In this document: piece by piece, positions 1-6,313 of the stretch
How positions within the stretch are numbered: the stretch's first letter is position 1
Layout: every line of letters starts with the position of its first letter
Source: Pseudomonadota bacterium
GTDB taxonomy: Bacteria > Myxococcota_A > Polyangia > Polyangiales > Polyangiaceae
DNA: 15,645 nt
Direction of reading: 5' to 3'
NCBI GenBank assembly: GCA_023418705.1
Contig: JAEZYZ010000362.1
Location: 1-15,645 of the forward strand
Position numbers and translations under genes: made by a program
Notes under the pieces: generated by a model
What the model saw: the letters and a program-made list of their open reading frames with translations, nothing else
Databases searched by the model: none
What the model was told of the DNA's origin: nothing

Positions 1-380
1 TCGGCCTGTCCGCGGCCGAGCGCCGCGAGCGCCGCGGCGCCAAACCCCTTCGGCAGGACGAGGCTCGACAGCGCGGCCAGGGGACGGGCGCCCATCGCCG
101 CCAGATCGGACACGGCCGCTTGAAACGCGCGGTAGCCGACGTCCTCCCAAGCGAGCCAGCCGCGGCGAAAGTGGACGTTCTCGACCGCCACGTCCGTCGT
201 CCACACGAGCTTGGCGGGCGGCCGGCGCAGGATCGCCGCGTCGTCCCCGATGCCGAGCGCCACGCCCGGCGCGGCGCGCCCGGTGTCGAGCAAGCCCGCG
301 AGCAGCTCGATGGCGCGTCGCTCGCCGAGGCCGCGCGGGCGCCTCTTCGGCGCGTGCGGAAGGTCGCGGCGGCCCGACAC
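1..380 (-). CDS. thiL: Thiamine-monophosphate kinase ThiL (5' part only)
   Basis: ThiL phosphorylates thiamine monophosphate to thiamine pyrophosphate with ATP, the last step of coenzyme B1 synthesis in the cytoplasm. Only about 126 N-terminal residues are inside the window; the rest lies beyond the left edge. The minus-strand reading shows the family hallmarks: an N-terminal GLGERRAIELLAGLL helix, the GIGDDAAIL nucleotide/metal loop, TTDVAVENVHF, and then VGYRAFQAAVSDLAAMGARP, all typical of the AIRS/ThiL fold. The chosen start is GTG at 380-378, 8 nt after the stop of the upstream histidine kinase gene, so ThiL is the third gene of the GTPase-kinase-thiL operon. An ATG start is not available in this frame, because no ATG lies between the kinase stop and the conserved region. 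About 13 extra basic residues precede the conserved GLGE motif. The identification is firm; the exact start is less certain. Confidence 0.9.
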   Translation of the reverse strand, partial: MSGRRDLPHAPKRRPRGLGERRAIELLAGLLDTGRAAPGVALGIGDDAAILRRPPAKLVWTTDVAVENVHFRRGWLAWEDVGYRAFQAAVSDLAAMGARPLAALSSLVLPKGFGAAALAALGRGQA

Positions 381-388
381 GCGCGCGC

Positions 389-1798
389 TTATACCATGCT
401 GGCTCGACGGCAGGGGATCGTGACCACGAAGACGGCGCCGCTCGGCGCGTTGTCATCGATGCGCACGGTGCCGCCGTGGCCGTCCACCAGCCGCCGCACG
501 ATCGACAGGCCGAGGCCGGTGCCACCCTGCTCGCGCGTGGAGCTCGAGTCGACCTGGTAGAAGGCGTCGAACACCCGCTCGCGCTCGGCCTCGGGGATGC
601 CGATCCCGGTGTCGGCGACGCGGAGCTCGATCGCGGTGCGGCGGGTCGGAAAGAGCGCCAGGCCCGTCGTGTCGACGCCGTTCGCCTCCATCGCCACCAC
701 CTGCGCGGACAGCAGGATGCGCCCACCCGCCGGGGTGAACTTCAAGGCGTTCTCCGTCAGGTTCAAGATCACCTGCCGCAGGCGCTCCTTGTCCGCCCAC
801 AACATCGGCAACCCCGCTTCGATCTGAGCGGCGAGCCGCACGTTGCGCTTGCGCGCCGCGGGCGTGAGCGTCTGCACCACGTCCTCGATGACCTCGTCCA
901 CGGCGGTGTCCGCCTTGCGGAGCGACATGGTGCCGCTCTCGAGCTTGGACAGGTCGAGCAGGCTCTTGATCAGGTGCAGGAGCTGCTCGCCTTTTTCGTG
1001 GATGGTCTTGACGAAATCGAGCTGCTCCGCCGTCAGCTCCCCGGCGATGTTCTCGATCAACATCTCGCTGTAGCCGATGATCGACGTCAACGGTGTCCGG
1101 AGCTCGTGTGAGACGGTGGCCAGAAAGTTGCTTTTCAGCCGGTCGAGCTCTTTCAAGCGATCGAACGCCTGCTGCAAGCTGTAGTTTTTCTCTTGCAGCT
1201 GCCGGTAGTTTTCGTGCGCGCTCGCCAGGTGCATGCTGCTCGTCAAGAGCGCCTTGTGCCCGCTGAACAGGATCAAATCGAGCGTCTTGGCCAGGTGTTC
1301 CCCGATGTGCCGCACGTGCTCGGCGCCGACGTGCGGCAGAGCCCCGAAGAGCGGCTCGAGCTCGGCGCCCCGGAGCCCGGGATCGGCGTCCAGCAGCGCC
1401 GCCGACAGCCTGGGCGACGCGGCGTCGACGAACGGCCCGAGCACGATCCGCCCGAGCTCGCGCCCGTCGTAGAACAGCGGCGCCACCCGATAGCGCGCCC
1501 CGGTGACGCAAGGCTCGACGAGCCCGTCGGCCTCGAGCGGGAGCGTCTTCAGCCGGCGCGCCAGCTCCTGCAGCACGGCCCGCACCTTGGGGGAGCGATC
1601 GAGCGCGCGGTACAGCTCGAGGTCGGTCGCGGCGTGGGCCAGCAAGGCGCCGTCGGCGTCGAAGACGCGCAGCGGCAGCCCAAACAGGCGCGCGGAGCCT
1701 TCGACGAGCTCCTGCAGGCCCGCGCGATCGACCAGCTCCTCGAGCGAAAAGCCTTCGCTTCGAAACAGCTCGCGTCCCTGCTCGGCGGGCATCGACAT
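389..1798 (-). CDS. Soluble sensor histidine kinase with PocR-like sensory domain
   Basis: A 469-residue two-component kinase with no membrane segment, so it senses a cytoplasmic signal. Residues about 22-165 look like a PocR-type ligand-binding domain (GLQELVEGSARLFGLPLRVFD, then YRVAPLFYDGRELGRIVLG), although the cysteines usual in that family are reduced to one (C97). A coiled-coil linker follows at about 185-222. The HisKA helix carries the phospho-acceptor H231 in SHELRTPL. The ATPase domain has the N box (NLTENALKF, from N346), G1 (DTGIG, 396-400), F box (FDAFYQ, 410-415) and G2 (GTGLGLS, 426-432), all intact. No receiver domain is attached, and no response regulator lies in the window. 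Its ATG overlaps the GTPase stop (TGATG), with a GGAGG ribosome site 10 nt upstream inside the GTPase gene, which suggests translational coupling. The PocR assignment is by pattern and less sure than the kinase core. Confidence 0.93.
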   Translation of the reverse strand: MSMPAEQGRELFRSEGFSLEELVDRAGLQELVEGSARLFGLPLRVFDADGALLAHAATDLELYRALDRSPKVRAVLQELARRLKTLPLEADGLVEPCVTGARYRVAPLFYDGRELGRIVLGPFVDAASPRLSAALLDADPGLRGAELEPLFGALPHVGAEHVRHIGEHLAKTLDLILFSGHKALLTSSMHLASAHENYRQLQEKNYSLQQAFDRLKELDRLKSNFLATVSHELRTPLTSIIGYSEMLIENIAGELTAEQLDFVKTIHEKGEQLLHLIKSLLDLSKLESGTMSLRKADTAVDEVIEDVVQTLTPAARKRNVRLAAQIEAGLPMLWADKERLRQVILNLTENALKFTPAGGRILLSAQVVAMEANGVDTTGLALFPTRRTAIELRVADTGIGIPEAERERVFDAFYQVDSSSTREQGGTGLGLSIVRRLVDGHGGTVRIDDNAPSGAVFVVTIPCRRASMV

Positions 1799-2526
1799 CA
1801 GCAGGCAGCCTCCGGGCGCAGCACCTCCAGGGCGCCGCCGACCGCCGCCGCGAGCAGGGAGCTGACCGGCTCGGTGCTGCCGAGCTGCGCCGCCACCTGC
1901 CCGAGGAACGCCGGCGGATCGAAGCCGAACTTGCGGTTCAGATCGTGCTCGGCGTCGAGGGCGCTCCAGGTGAGGTGCAGCAGGCCGAGGAAGCTCTCGA
2001 CGACCCCGAGGCCGCGGGTGGCGATCGCGAGGTAGACCGGCTCACGCCCCTGGGCGGCGAGCGCGGCGATTTCACCGTCGCTGCGGATGTCCGGCAGATC
2101 CCGCTTGTTGAACTGGATGATGAGCGGCATTTGCCCGAGCGTGATGCCCGACTCCTTCAGATTGTTCTTCAGGTCCATGAAGGAGTCGGCGTTGTTCTGC
2201 GTCTCGGCGACCTGGGAGTCGGCGACGAACGCGATGCCGTCAGCGCCTTGCACCACCAGGCGCCGGGTGGAGGCGTGGATCACCTGACCGGGCACGGTGA
2301 ACACCTTGATGCGCACCGCCAGGCCATTTTTGCTGCGAAAGGTCATCGGCAGCAGGTCGAAGAACAACGTGCGGTCGTCGCGGGTCGCCAGCGTCATCAG
2401 GCGACCGCTCGCTCCCGGCTGAGCCACCCGGTGCAGCGCCTGCAAGTTGCTGGTCTTGCCGCTCAACGCCGGACCGTAATAGACGAGCTTGATGGTCAGC
2501 TCGCGCGCCGAGAAATCAAGCTGCAA
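1798..2526 (-). CDS. MglA-type small Ras-like GTPase with C-terminal extension
   Basis: A 242-residue GTPase of the bacterial MglA family, whose best-known member sets cell polarity and motility direction in Myxococcus. The P-loop is GPALSGKT (18-25), followed by DRTLFFDLLP (51-60), TVPGQ (77-81), VADSQ, the G4 motif NKRD (140-143) and ATRGLGV (169-175). The Arg (R52) and Gln (Q81) match the catalytic R53 and Q82 known from MglA, so the G domain looks active. The protein is longer than MglA: about 45 residues after residue 195 form an extra C-terminal tail of unknown role. No MglB/Roadblock partner is visible nearby. The start is TTG at 2526-2524, supported by a GGAAGGGAG ribosome site 6 nt upstream and by the absence of an in-frame ATG just upstream. 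It is the first gene of the operon with the sensor kinase and thiL. It is a paralogue of MglA, so I give no gene symbol. Confidence 0.9.
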   Translation of the reverse strand: MQLDFSARELTIKLVYYGPALSGKTSNLQALHRVAQPGASGRLMTLATRDDRTLFFDLLPMTFRSKNGLAVRIKVFTVPGQVIHASTRRLVVQGADGIAFVADSQVAETQNNADSFMDLKNNLKESGITLGQMPLIIQFNKRDLPDIRSDGEIAALAAQGREPVYLAIATRGLGVVESFLGLLHLTWSALDAEHDLNRKFGFDPPAFLGQVAAQLGSTEPVSSLLAAAVGGALEVLRPEAAC

Positions 2527-2541
2527 CGTGAACTCCCTTCC
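2526..2541 (-). promoter_or_regulatory. Ribosome binding site deciding a TTG start for the MglA-like GTPase
   Basis: Read on the minus strand, GGAAGGGAG is followed after 6 nt by TTG. The upstream codons in this frame contain no ATG or GTG, and the nearest ATG (about 28 nt upstream) is in another frame. The TTG is therefore the most likely initiation codon. Confidence 0.6.
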
Positions 2542-2630
2542 GTGCGGTCATGTGTTCGCGCGCGCGAGTGACGCGGTGCTCTTCCAGGCCTTGCCGCGGG
2601 CACGCCGATCACGACTTTAGCACCGTTGTC

Positions 2631-2661
2631 CTCGGGTCCTTGCAAGGATCGAAGACCCGAG
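2631..2661. repeat. Nested inverted repeats in a divergent intergenic region
   Basis: CTCGGGTC at 2631-2638 is matched by GACCCGAG at 2654-2661 with a 15-nt spacer. Overlapping it is a perfect 12-bp palindrome, TCCTTGCAAGGA, at 2637-2648. It lies in the 228-bp gap between the GTPase gene (leftward) and the hypothetical gene (rightward), a natural place for an operator. I see no T-tract, so it is not a typical terminator. The function is a guess. Confidence 0.45.
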
Positions 2662-2754
2662 TCACGCGAGCCAGGATCTCGAACCGGCCGTCACCGGCGC
2701 TCGCATCGACCGGCACCTTCTGCGATAGTCTCCCGAAAACTCGGACCTTTCGAA

Positions 2755-3744
2755 ATGAGCACCCTCGGCGAAGTCTTGGTGGTGGTTTGGCTCGGTACGA
2801 CAAGCTCCCACTTGCACTTTCAGCCGCACCTGCAGGCGTGGGCGAGCGCGCGCGGCGTGACGCTGCGCGCCCCCGCGTCCGTTCCGATCCCGGCGGTGGG
2901 CTACGACGCCGAGCTCGTCGATCACGTCGAGCGGCAGTTCGAGCAGGCGCGCGTGGCCGCTGCCGCCGGGGATCTCGCCGCCGTCGAGGGGCGCTTGGCG
3001 GAGGCGCGGGAGCTGTTGCTCGGCGCGCCGGAGCTGCCGCAGGCCGGCTGGCTTCTGGCGGAAGCCTTCAACCTCGAGGCAGAGCTCTTGCCGAGCCCCG
3101 GCGACGCGTGGGAGCGGGCCCGCGCGCTCGCGGGTCCGCGGGCACGTCCCTACGAGAGCGCCGATCTGCTCGACGACGCGCCGGCGCGGGAGCTCTCGCT
3201 CGCCGTCGGCGGCCTGCATCCGGGGGACGTCTTGATCTGGGACGGGGAGCCGCAGGGCCCGGCGGTCACGACGACGGCCGGGCTGCACCACGTCCGCGTG
3301 CTCAGGGGCGCGGGCGTCGTCCACAGCGCCTTCGTCTCGGTAGCTGCCGGCGACGCGCGCGTCGATCTGCCCGTCCCGCCCCCGGCGGCGTGCAGTAAGG
3401 AGGACCTGGGGCGGCCGCGGCTCGCTGCGCGTCAGGTCGTGCCCCAGGCCTCGGTGCGCTGCCCCGAGTGGGTCGCGGCGGCGCCGGGCGCGGGCGGCAA
3501 CCTGCTGGTTGCCCGCTGCCAGGCGGCGCGCTGCGGCCCGCTGAGCTCCTTCAACCGCTTCGTCTCGAGCGCGCCGAGCGCGCCGCTCCCGCCGGCCGCC
3601 GACGACGGCTGGCCCGCGTGGGCGAGCTACGCGGTCCTCGGCGCCGCCGGCATCGCCATCGGCTCGGTCGTCCTCTGGCAAGCGGGCGTCTTCGACGGCC
3701 CCCAGCAGCCCGAGCCCGTCTGGCGCTATCGGCCGCCGGAGTGA
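2755..3744 (+). CDS. Hypothetical single-pass membrane protein with PEGA-like segment
   Basis: A 329-residue protein I cannot name. The start is taken at ATG 2755, because the residues encoded further upstream in the same open frame (from 2626) are basic, low-complexity and unlike a coding sequence; there is no clear ribosome site. Residues 4-14 form a short hydrophobic patch that could be a weak export signal. Residues about 50-110 are helical and Ala/Glu-rich, TPR-like in character but not confirmed. Residues about 150-206 (GDVLIWDGEPQGP, GLHHVRVLRGAG, FVSVAAGDARVDL) resemble PEGA or carboxypeptidase-regulatory beta modules found in myxobacterial surface proteins. Four cysteines (213, 236, 255, 260) follow, then a probable membrane segment at about 288-308 and a 20-residue Pro-rich tail. 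It stands alone, divergent from the GTPase operon and ending 24 nt from the argH stop. Confidence 0.7.
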   Translation: MSTLGEVLVVVWLGTTSSHLHFQPHLQAWASARGVTLRAPASVPIPAVGYDAELVDHVERQFEQARVAAAAGDLAAVEGRLAEARELLLGAPELPQAGWLLAEAFNLEAELLPSPGDAWERARALAGPRARPYESADLLDDAPARELSLAVGGLHPGDVLIWDGEPQGPAVTTTAGLHHVRVLRGAGVVHSAFVSVAAGDARVDLPVPPPAACSKEDLGRPRLAARQVVPQASVRCPEWVAAAPGAGGNLLVARCQAARCGPLSSFNRFVSSAPSAPLPPAADDGWPAWASYAVLGAAGIAIGSVVLWQAGVFDGPQQPEPVWRYRPPE

Positions 3745-3762
3745 TCCGACCCAGTTCACCCG

Positions 3763-3776
3763 GGGGGTTCACCCCC
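3763..3776. terminator. Short G/C hairpin between converging genes
   Basis: GGGGG at 3763-3767 and CCCCC at 3772-3776 flank a 4-nt loop that includes the argH stop codon. It lies in the 24-bp gap between the hypothetical gene and argH, where both transcripts must end. The stem is only 5 bp and there is no T-tract, so this is a weak call. The octamer GTTCACCC is also repeated here (3754-3761 and 3767-3774). Confidence 0.3.
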
Positions 3777-5145
3777 AGCGCTTGCGCGCGTCGTCGATCG
3801 CCTCTTTTACGCGCTCGCGGGACGGGCCGCCCAGCACCTTGCGGCGCTCGACCGCCTGCGCCGGATCCAGCGCCGCCGAGACGTCACCGCTCCCCAGCGT
3901 GGGGTGCGCTGCCGCCAACACGTCCTTGGGCAGTCCCCCAAGTTGAACCCCGCGCTGCTCCGCCTCCCGGACCAACCCGCCAACGATGTGGTGCGCGTCG
4001 CGGAACGGCACGCCCGCCTGCACCAGGTAGTCCGCCAGATCGGTCGCGCAGACGTGCCCCGCGTCCAGCGCGCGGCGCAGCCGCTCGGCGTTGAAGTGCG
4101 CCGTCGCGACCGCCCCGGTGAGCGCCCGCAAGCCGAGCAGCGCCGACTCGAAGGCGTCGAAGATCGGCCGTTTGTCCTCCTGCAGGTCGCGCCCATAGCC
4201 GAAGCACAAGCTCTTCTCGAGCGTCAGCAGGGTCGTCACCGAGCCGATGAGCCGCGCGGCCTTGCCGCGGACCAGCTCGGCCACGTCCGGGTTCTTCTTC
4301 TGCGGCATCATCGAAGAGCTGGTGCTGAAGGCATCGCTCAGCGTCATGAAGCCGAACTCCTGGCTCGACCACAGCACGATTTCTTCGCCGATGCGCGACA
4401 GGTGCACGCCCAAGATCGCGAGCGCCGCCGACAGCTCCATCAGAAAATCGCGGCTCGCCGTCGCGTCCAGAGAGTTCCGGGTCGGGCGAGAAAACCCGAG
4501 CGTCTCGGCCACGAACTGGCGGTCGAGCGGGAAGCCCGTCCCCGCCACGGCGCCGGCGCCGAGCGGGCACTCGTCCAGGCGCGCGAGCGCGTCGGCGAGC
4601 CGCCCGCGATCGCGGACCAGCATCTCCTGCCAGGCCATCAGGTGGTGCGACAGCCGGCTCGGCTGGGCCCGCTGCAAGTGGGTGTAGGCCGGCATCAGCA
4701 CGTCCAGGTGCCGCTCGGCAGCGTCGAGCAGCACCCGGCCGAAGTCGTCGAGCGCGCCGATCGTCTCCTCGGCCTTCGCGCGCACCCAGAGCCTGAGATC
4801 GGTGGCGACCTGATCGTTGCGCGAGCGCCCGGTGTGCAGCTTGCCGCCCACCGGCCCGCAGATCTCGACCAGCCGCGCCTCGATGTTCATGTGCACGTCT
4901 TCTCGAGACGCCTGCCACTCGAACCCTCCCCGTTCGATCTCGTCGGCCACCTGCTCGAGCCCCGCCACGATCTGCTCGAGCTCGGCGGCGGTCAGCACCC
5001 CGGCCCGCTCGAGGCCACGGGCGTGGGCCAGCGAGCCTCGGATGTCTTCACGCCACAGCTCGCTGTCGATGTGGACGCTCGTGTTCAGCTGCTCCATGGC
5101 AGCGTCGATCGACTGCGGCAGCCGGCCGCCCCGTGCAACGGTCAT
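3769..5145 (-). CDS. argH: Argininosuccinate lyase
   Basis: ArgH splits argininosuccinate into arginine and fumarate, the final step of arginine synthesis; the enzyme is a cytoplasmic homotetramer of the fumarase/aspartase superfamily. The 458 residues match the family's usual length. Visible signatures include an N-terminal RGGRLPQSIDAAMEQLNTSV (canonical WGGRF is slightly altered to ARGGRL), DIRGSLAHARGL, DVHMNIEARL, GGKLHTGRSRNDQVATDLRL, AYTHLQRAQPS, and the superfamily signature SSMMPQKKNPD, whose Ser-containing mobile loop supplies the catalytic serine. The start ATG (5145) has a good GGAGG site 5 nt upstream and overlaps the thrB stop by 4 nt (ATGA), so the two genes are translationally coupled. 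The pairing with a homoserine kinase-like gene puts two amino-acid steps that meet at aspartate in one transcript. Confidence 0.97.
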   Translation of the reverse strand: MTVARGGRLPQSIDAAMEQLNTSVHIDSELWREDIRGSLAHARGLERAGVLTAAELEQIVAGLEQVADEIERGGFEWQASREDVHMNIEARLVEICGPVGGKLHTGRSRNDQVATDLRLWVRAKAEETIGALDDFGRVLLDAAERHLDVLMPAYTHLQRAQPSRLSHHLMAWQEMLVRDRGRLADALARLDECPLGAGAVAGTGFPLDRQFVAETLGFSRPTRNSLDATASRDFLMELSAALAILGVHLSRIGEEIVLWSSQEFGFMTLSDAFSTSSSMMPQKKNPDVAELVRGKAARLIGSVTTLLTLEKSLCFGYGRDLQEDKRPIFDAFESALLGLRALTGAVATAHFNAERLRRALDAGHVCATDLADYLVQAGVPFRDAHHIVGGLVREAEQRGVQLGGLPKDVLAAAHPTLGSGDVSAALDPAQAVERRKVLGGPSRERVKEAIDDARKRWG

Positions 5146-6125
5146 CCGCTCCTCCGACTCGAAGCTCCAAGCCGCGTGAGCGCGGCATCGAGGGCGCCCG
5201 CTTCGATGCGCTCGAGGCGAGCCAAAAAACGCCGGTAGTCCCGCGCCGGCGCCTGTCCGGGCGGGGCGCGCAGCGAAAAATCCGTGATGCGCGTGGTGGC
5301 GAAGCGCAGGCAGCAGAGCGCCGCCTCGGTGCGCATCGCCGCGAGCTCACGCGGGTCGAGCGCGCGCCGGCTCGCGTAGCCGGAGAGCAACCCGTCGACC
5401 AGCTCGACCCGAAAATCATCGGCGAAGCACCACGAGAGCACGCACACCATCAGGTCGTACGCAAACGGGCCGAAGGAGGCGCTCTCGAAGTCGATGAGCG
5501 CGGCCAGCTCGCGCCCGTTCCAGAGCACGTTGTCCCGAAAGAGGTCGCCGTGGATGATGCCCCGCGGCAGCTCGGGATCGCGCAGCGGGGCGTAGTGATC
5601 CAGCCGCCCGCGGATGTGCTCGGCGGCGCGGGCGAGCTCCGCGTTCCCGCTCTCGACGATGCGGTCGAGCCGATCGTAGAGATCCGGCAAGCGGAAGCGC
5701 CCTTCCGAGAGCGGGGTGAGGCGCGGTGTCTGCGCGTGCACGGTCGCGAGCGCCTCGCCGAGCGCGCGGGTGTCGGCGGGGCTCACCGAGGCCTGGCAGC
5801 GCATGGCGCCGGCCACGAACTCGAACAAGGCGACGGGCTTGCCGGCGTGCTCGACGATGTCGACGCCCCCGAGCGGCGCCAACGGCGGCACCACCGGCAC
5901 GCCACCGGCCGCGAGCTCGCGGAGCAGACGCGCCTCGCTCGCGGCGCCGGTGCGGCCCTGCTCCTCGTAGATGCGGAGAAAGTAGCGCCGCCCTTCGGCG
6001 CTCTCGAGCTCGAAGTTGGAGTTGACCGAGCCGCCTGGATGCGACCGCAGCGACGCCAGGGAGAGGCCGTAGGCGGACGCCAGTCGTCGCGCATCTGGAG
6101 TGGAAAGCGGCGTGAGCTCGGCCAT
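5142..6125 (-). CDS. thrB: Homoserine kinase type II (aminoglycoside phosphotransferase fold)
   Basis: A 327-residue kinase of the APH/choline kinase fold, most like ThrB type II, which phosphorylates homoserine in threonine synthesis. It has the N-terminal LTPLSTPDARRLASAYGL start typical of that group, a PGGSVNSNF nucleotide loop (30-38), YFLRIYEE with the ATP-contacting strand, the catalytic loop HGDLFRDN (192-199; D194 is the likely base), and the metal-binding IDFESAS (211-217). AYDLMVCVLSWCF (222-234) is also characteristic. The ATG at 6125 is preceded directly by an in-frame TAA, so no longer form is possible; no ribosome site is visible. It is the first gene of a pair with argH, with an ATGA overlap. 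A different small-molecule phosphotransferase of the same fold cannot be excluded, but the whole-length resemblance favours ThrB. Confidence 0.78.
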   Translation of the reverse strand: MAELTPLSTPDARRLASAYGLSLASLRSHPGGSVNSNFELESAEGRRYFLRIYEEQGRTGAASEARLLRELAAGGVPVVPPLAPLGGVDIVEHAGKPVALFEFVAGAMRCQASVSPADTRALGEALATVHAQTPRLTPLSEGRFRLPDLYDRLDRIVESGNAELARAAEHIRGRLDHYAPLRDPELPRGIIHGDLFRDNVLWNGRELAALIDFESASFGPFAYDLMVCVLSWCFADDFRVELVDGLLSGYASRRALDPRELAAMRTEAALCCLRFATTRITDFSLRAPPGQAPARDYRRFLARLERIEAGALDAALTRLGASSRRSG

Positions 6126-6161
6126 TTACGGCGCGCATCATGCCCGAAGACGCTCCGATCG

Positions 6162-6230
6162 CAAGACCGGGCGCGCACGCGCGGGGCCCCGTCTTGGCTA
6201 CTCGGCCGGCTCGGCTTCTGCCCCGAGCCG
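6162..6230. repeat. Two inverted repeats in the thrB-hflX divergent gap
   Basis: The 188-bp gap between divergent thrB and hflX carries two separate inverted repeats. The first has 10-nt arms with one mismatch (6162-6171 CAAGACCGGG; 6187-6196 CCCCGTCTTG). The second has perfect 8-nt arms CGGCTCGG (6207-6214) and CCGAGCCG (6223-6230) with an 8-nt spacer. Neither has a T-tract. Operators or mRNA leader structures are possible; in DNA of this GC content, chance is also possible. Confidence 0.4.
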
Positions 6231-6313
6231 AGGCTTGCCTCCAATAGAACGCGCTCGTAGCGGCACAAACTCGGCGCTATCCTTGTTTTCGTAGCGAGGC
6301 CTCTCGCACACGA

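Noticed and set aside
2626..2754. Longer N-terminus for the hypothetical membrane protein
   Set aside because: The extra 43 residues are basic and low-complexity, and lie over the palindromic intergenic region.
2662..3759. Long minus-strand open frame opposite the hypothetical membrane protein
   Set aside because: It has the Arg/Ala/Gly-rich composition of an antisense shadow in GC-rich DNA and no recognisable motif, while the plus-strand frame shows a membrane segment and a PEGA-like pattern.
3904..5238. Long plus-strand open frame opposite argH
   Set aside because: Pure shadow: argH on the other strand is unmistakable and full-length.
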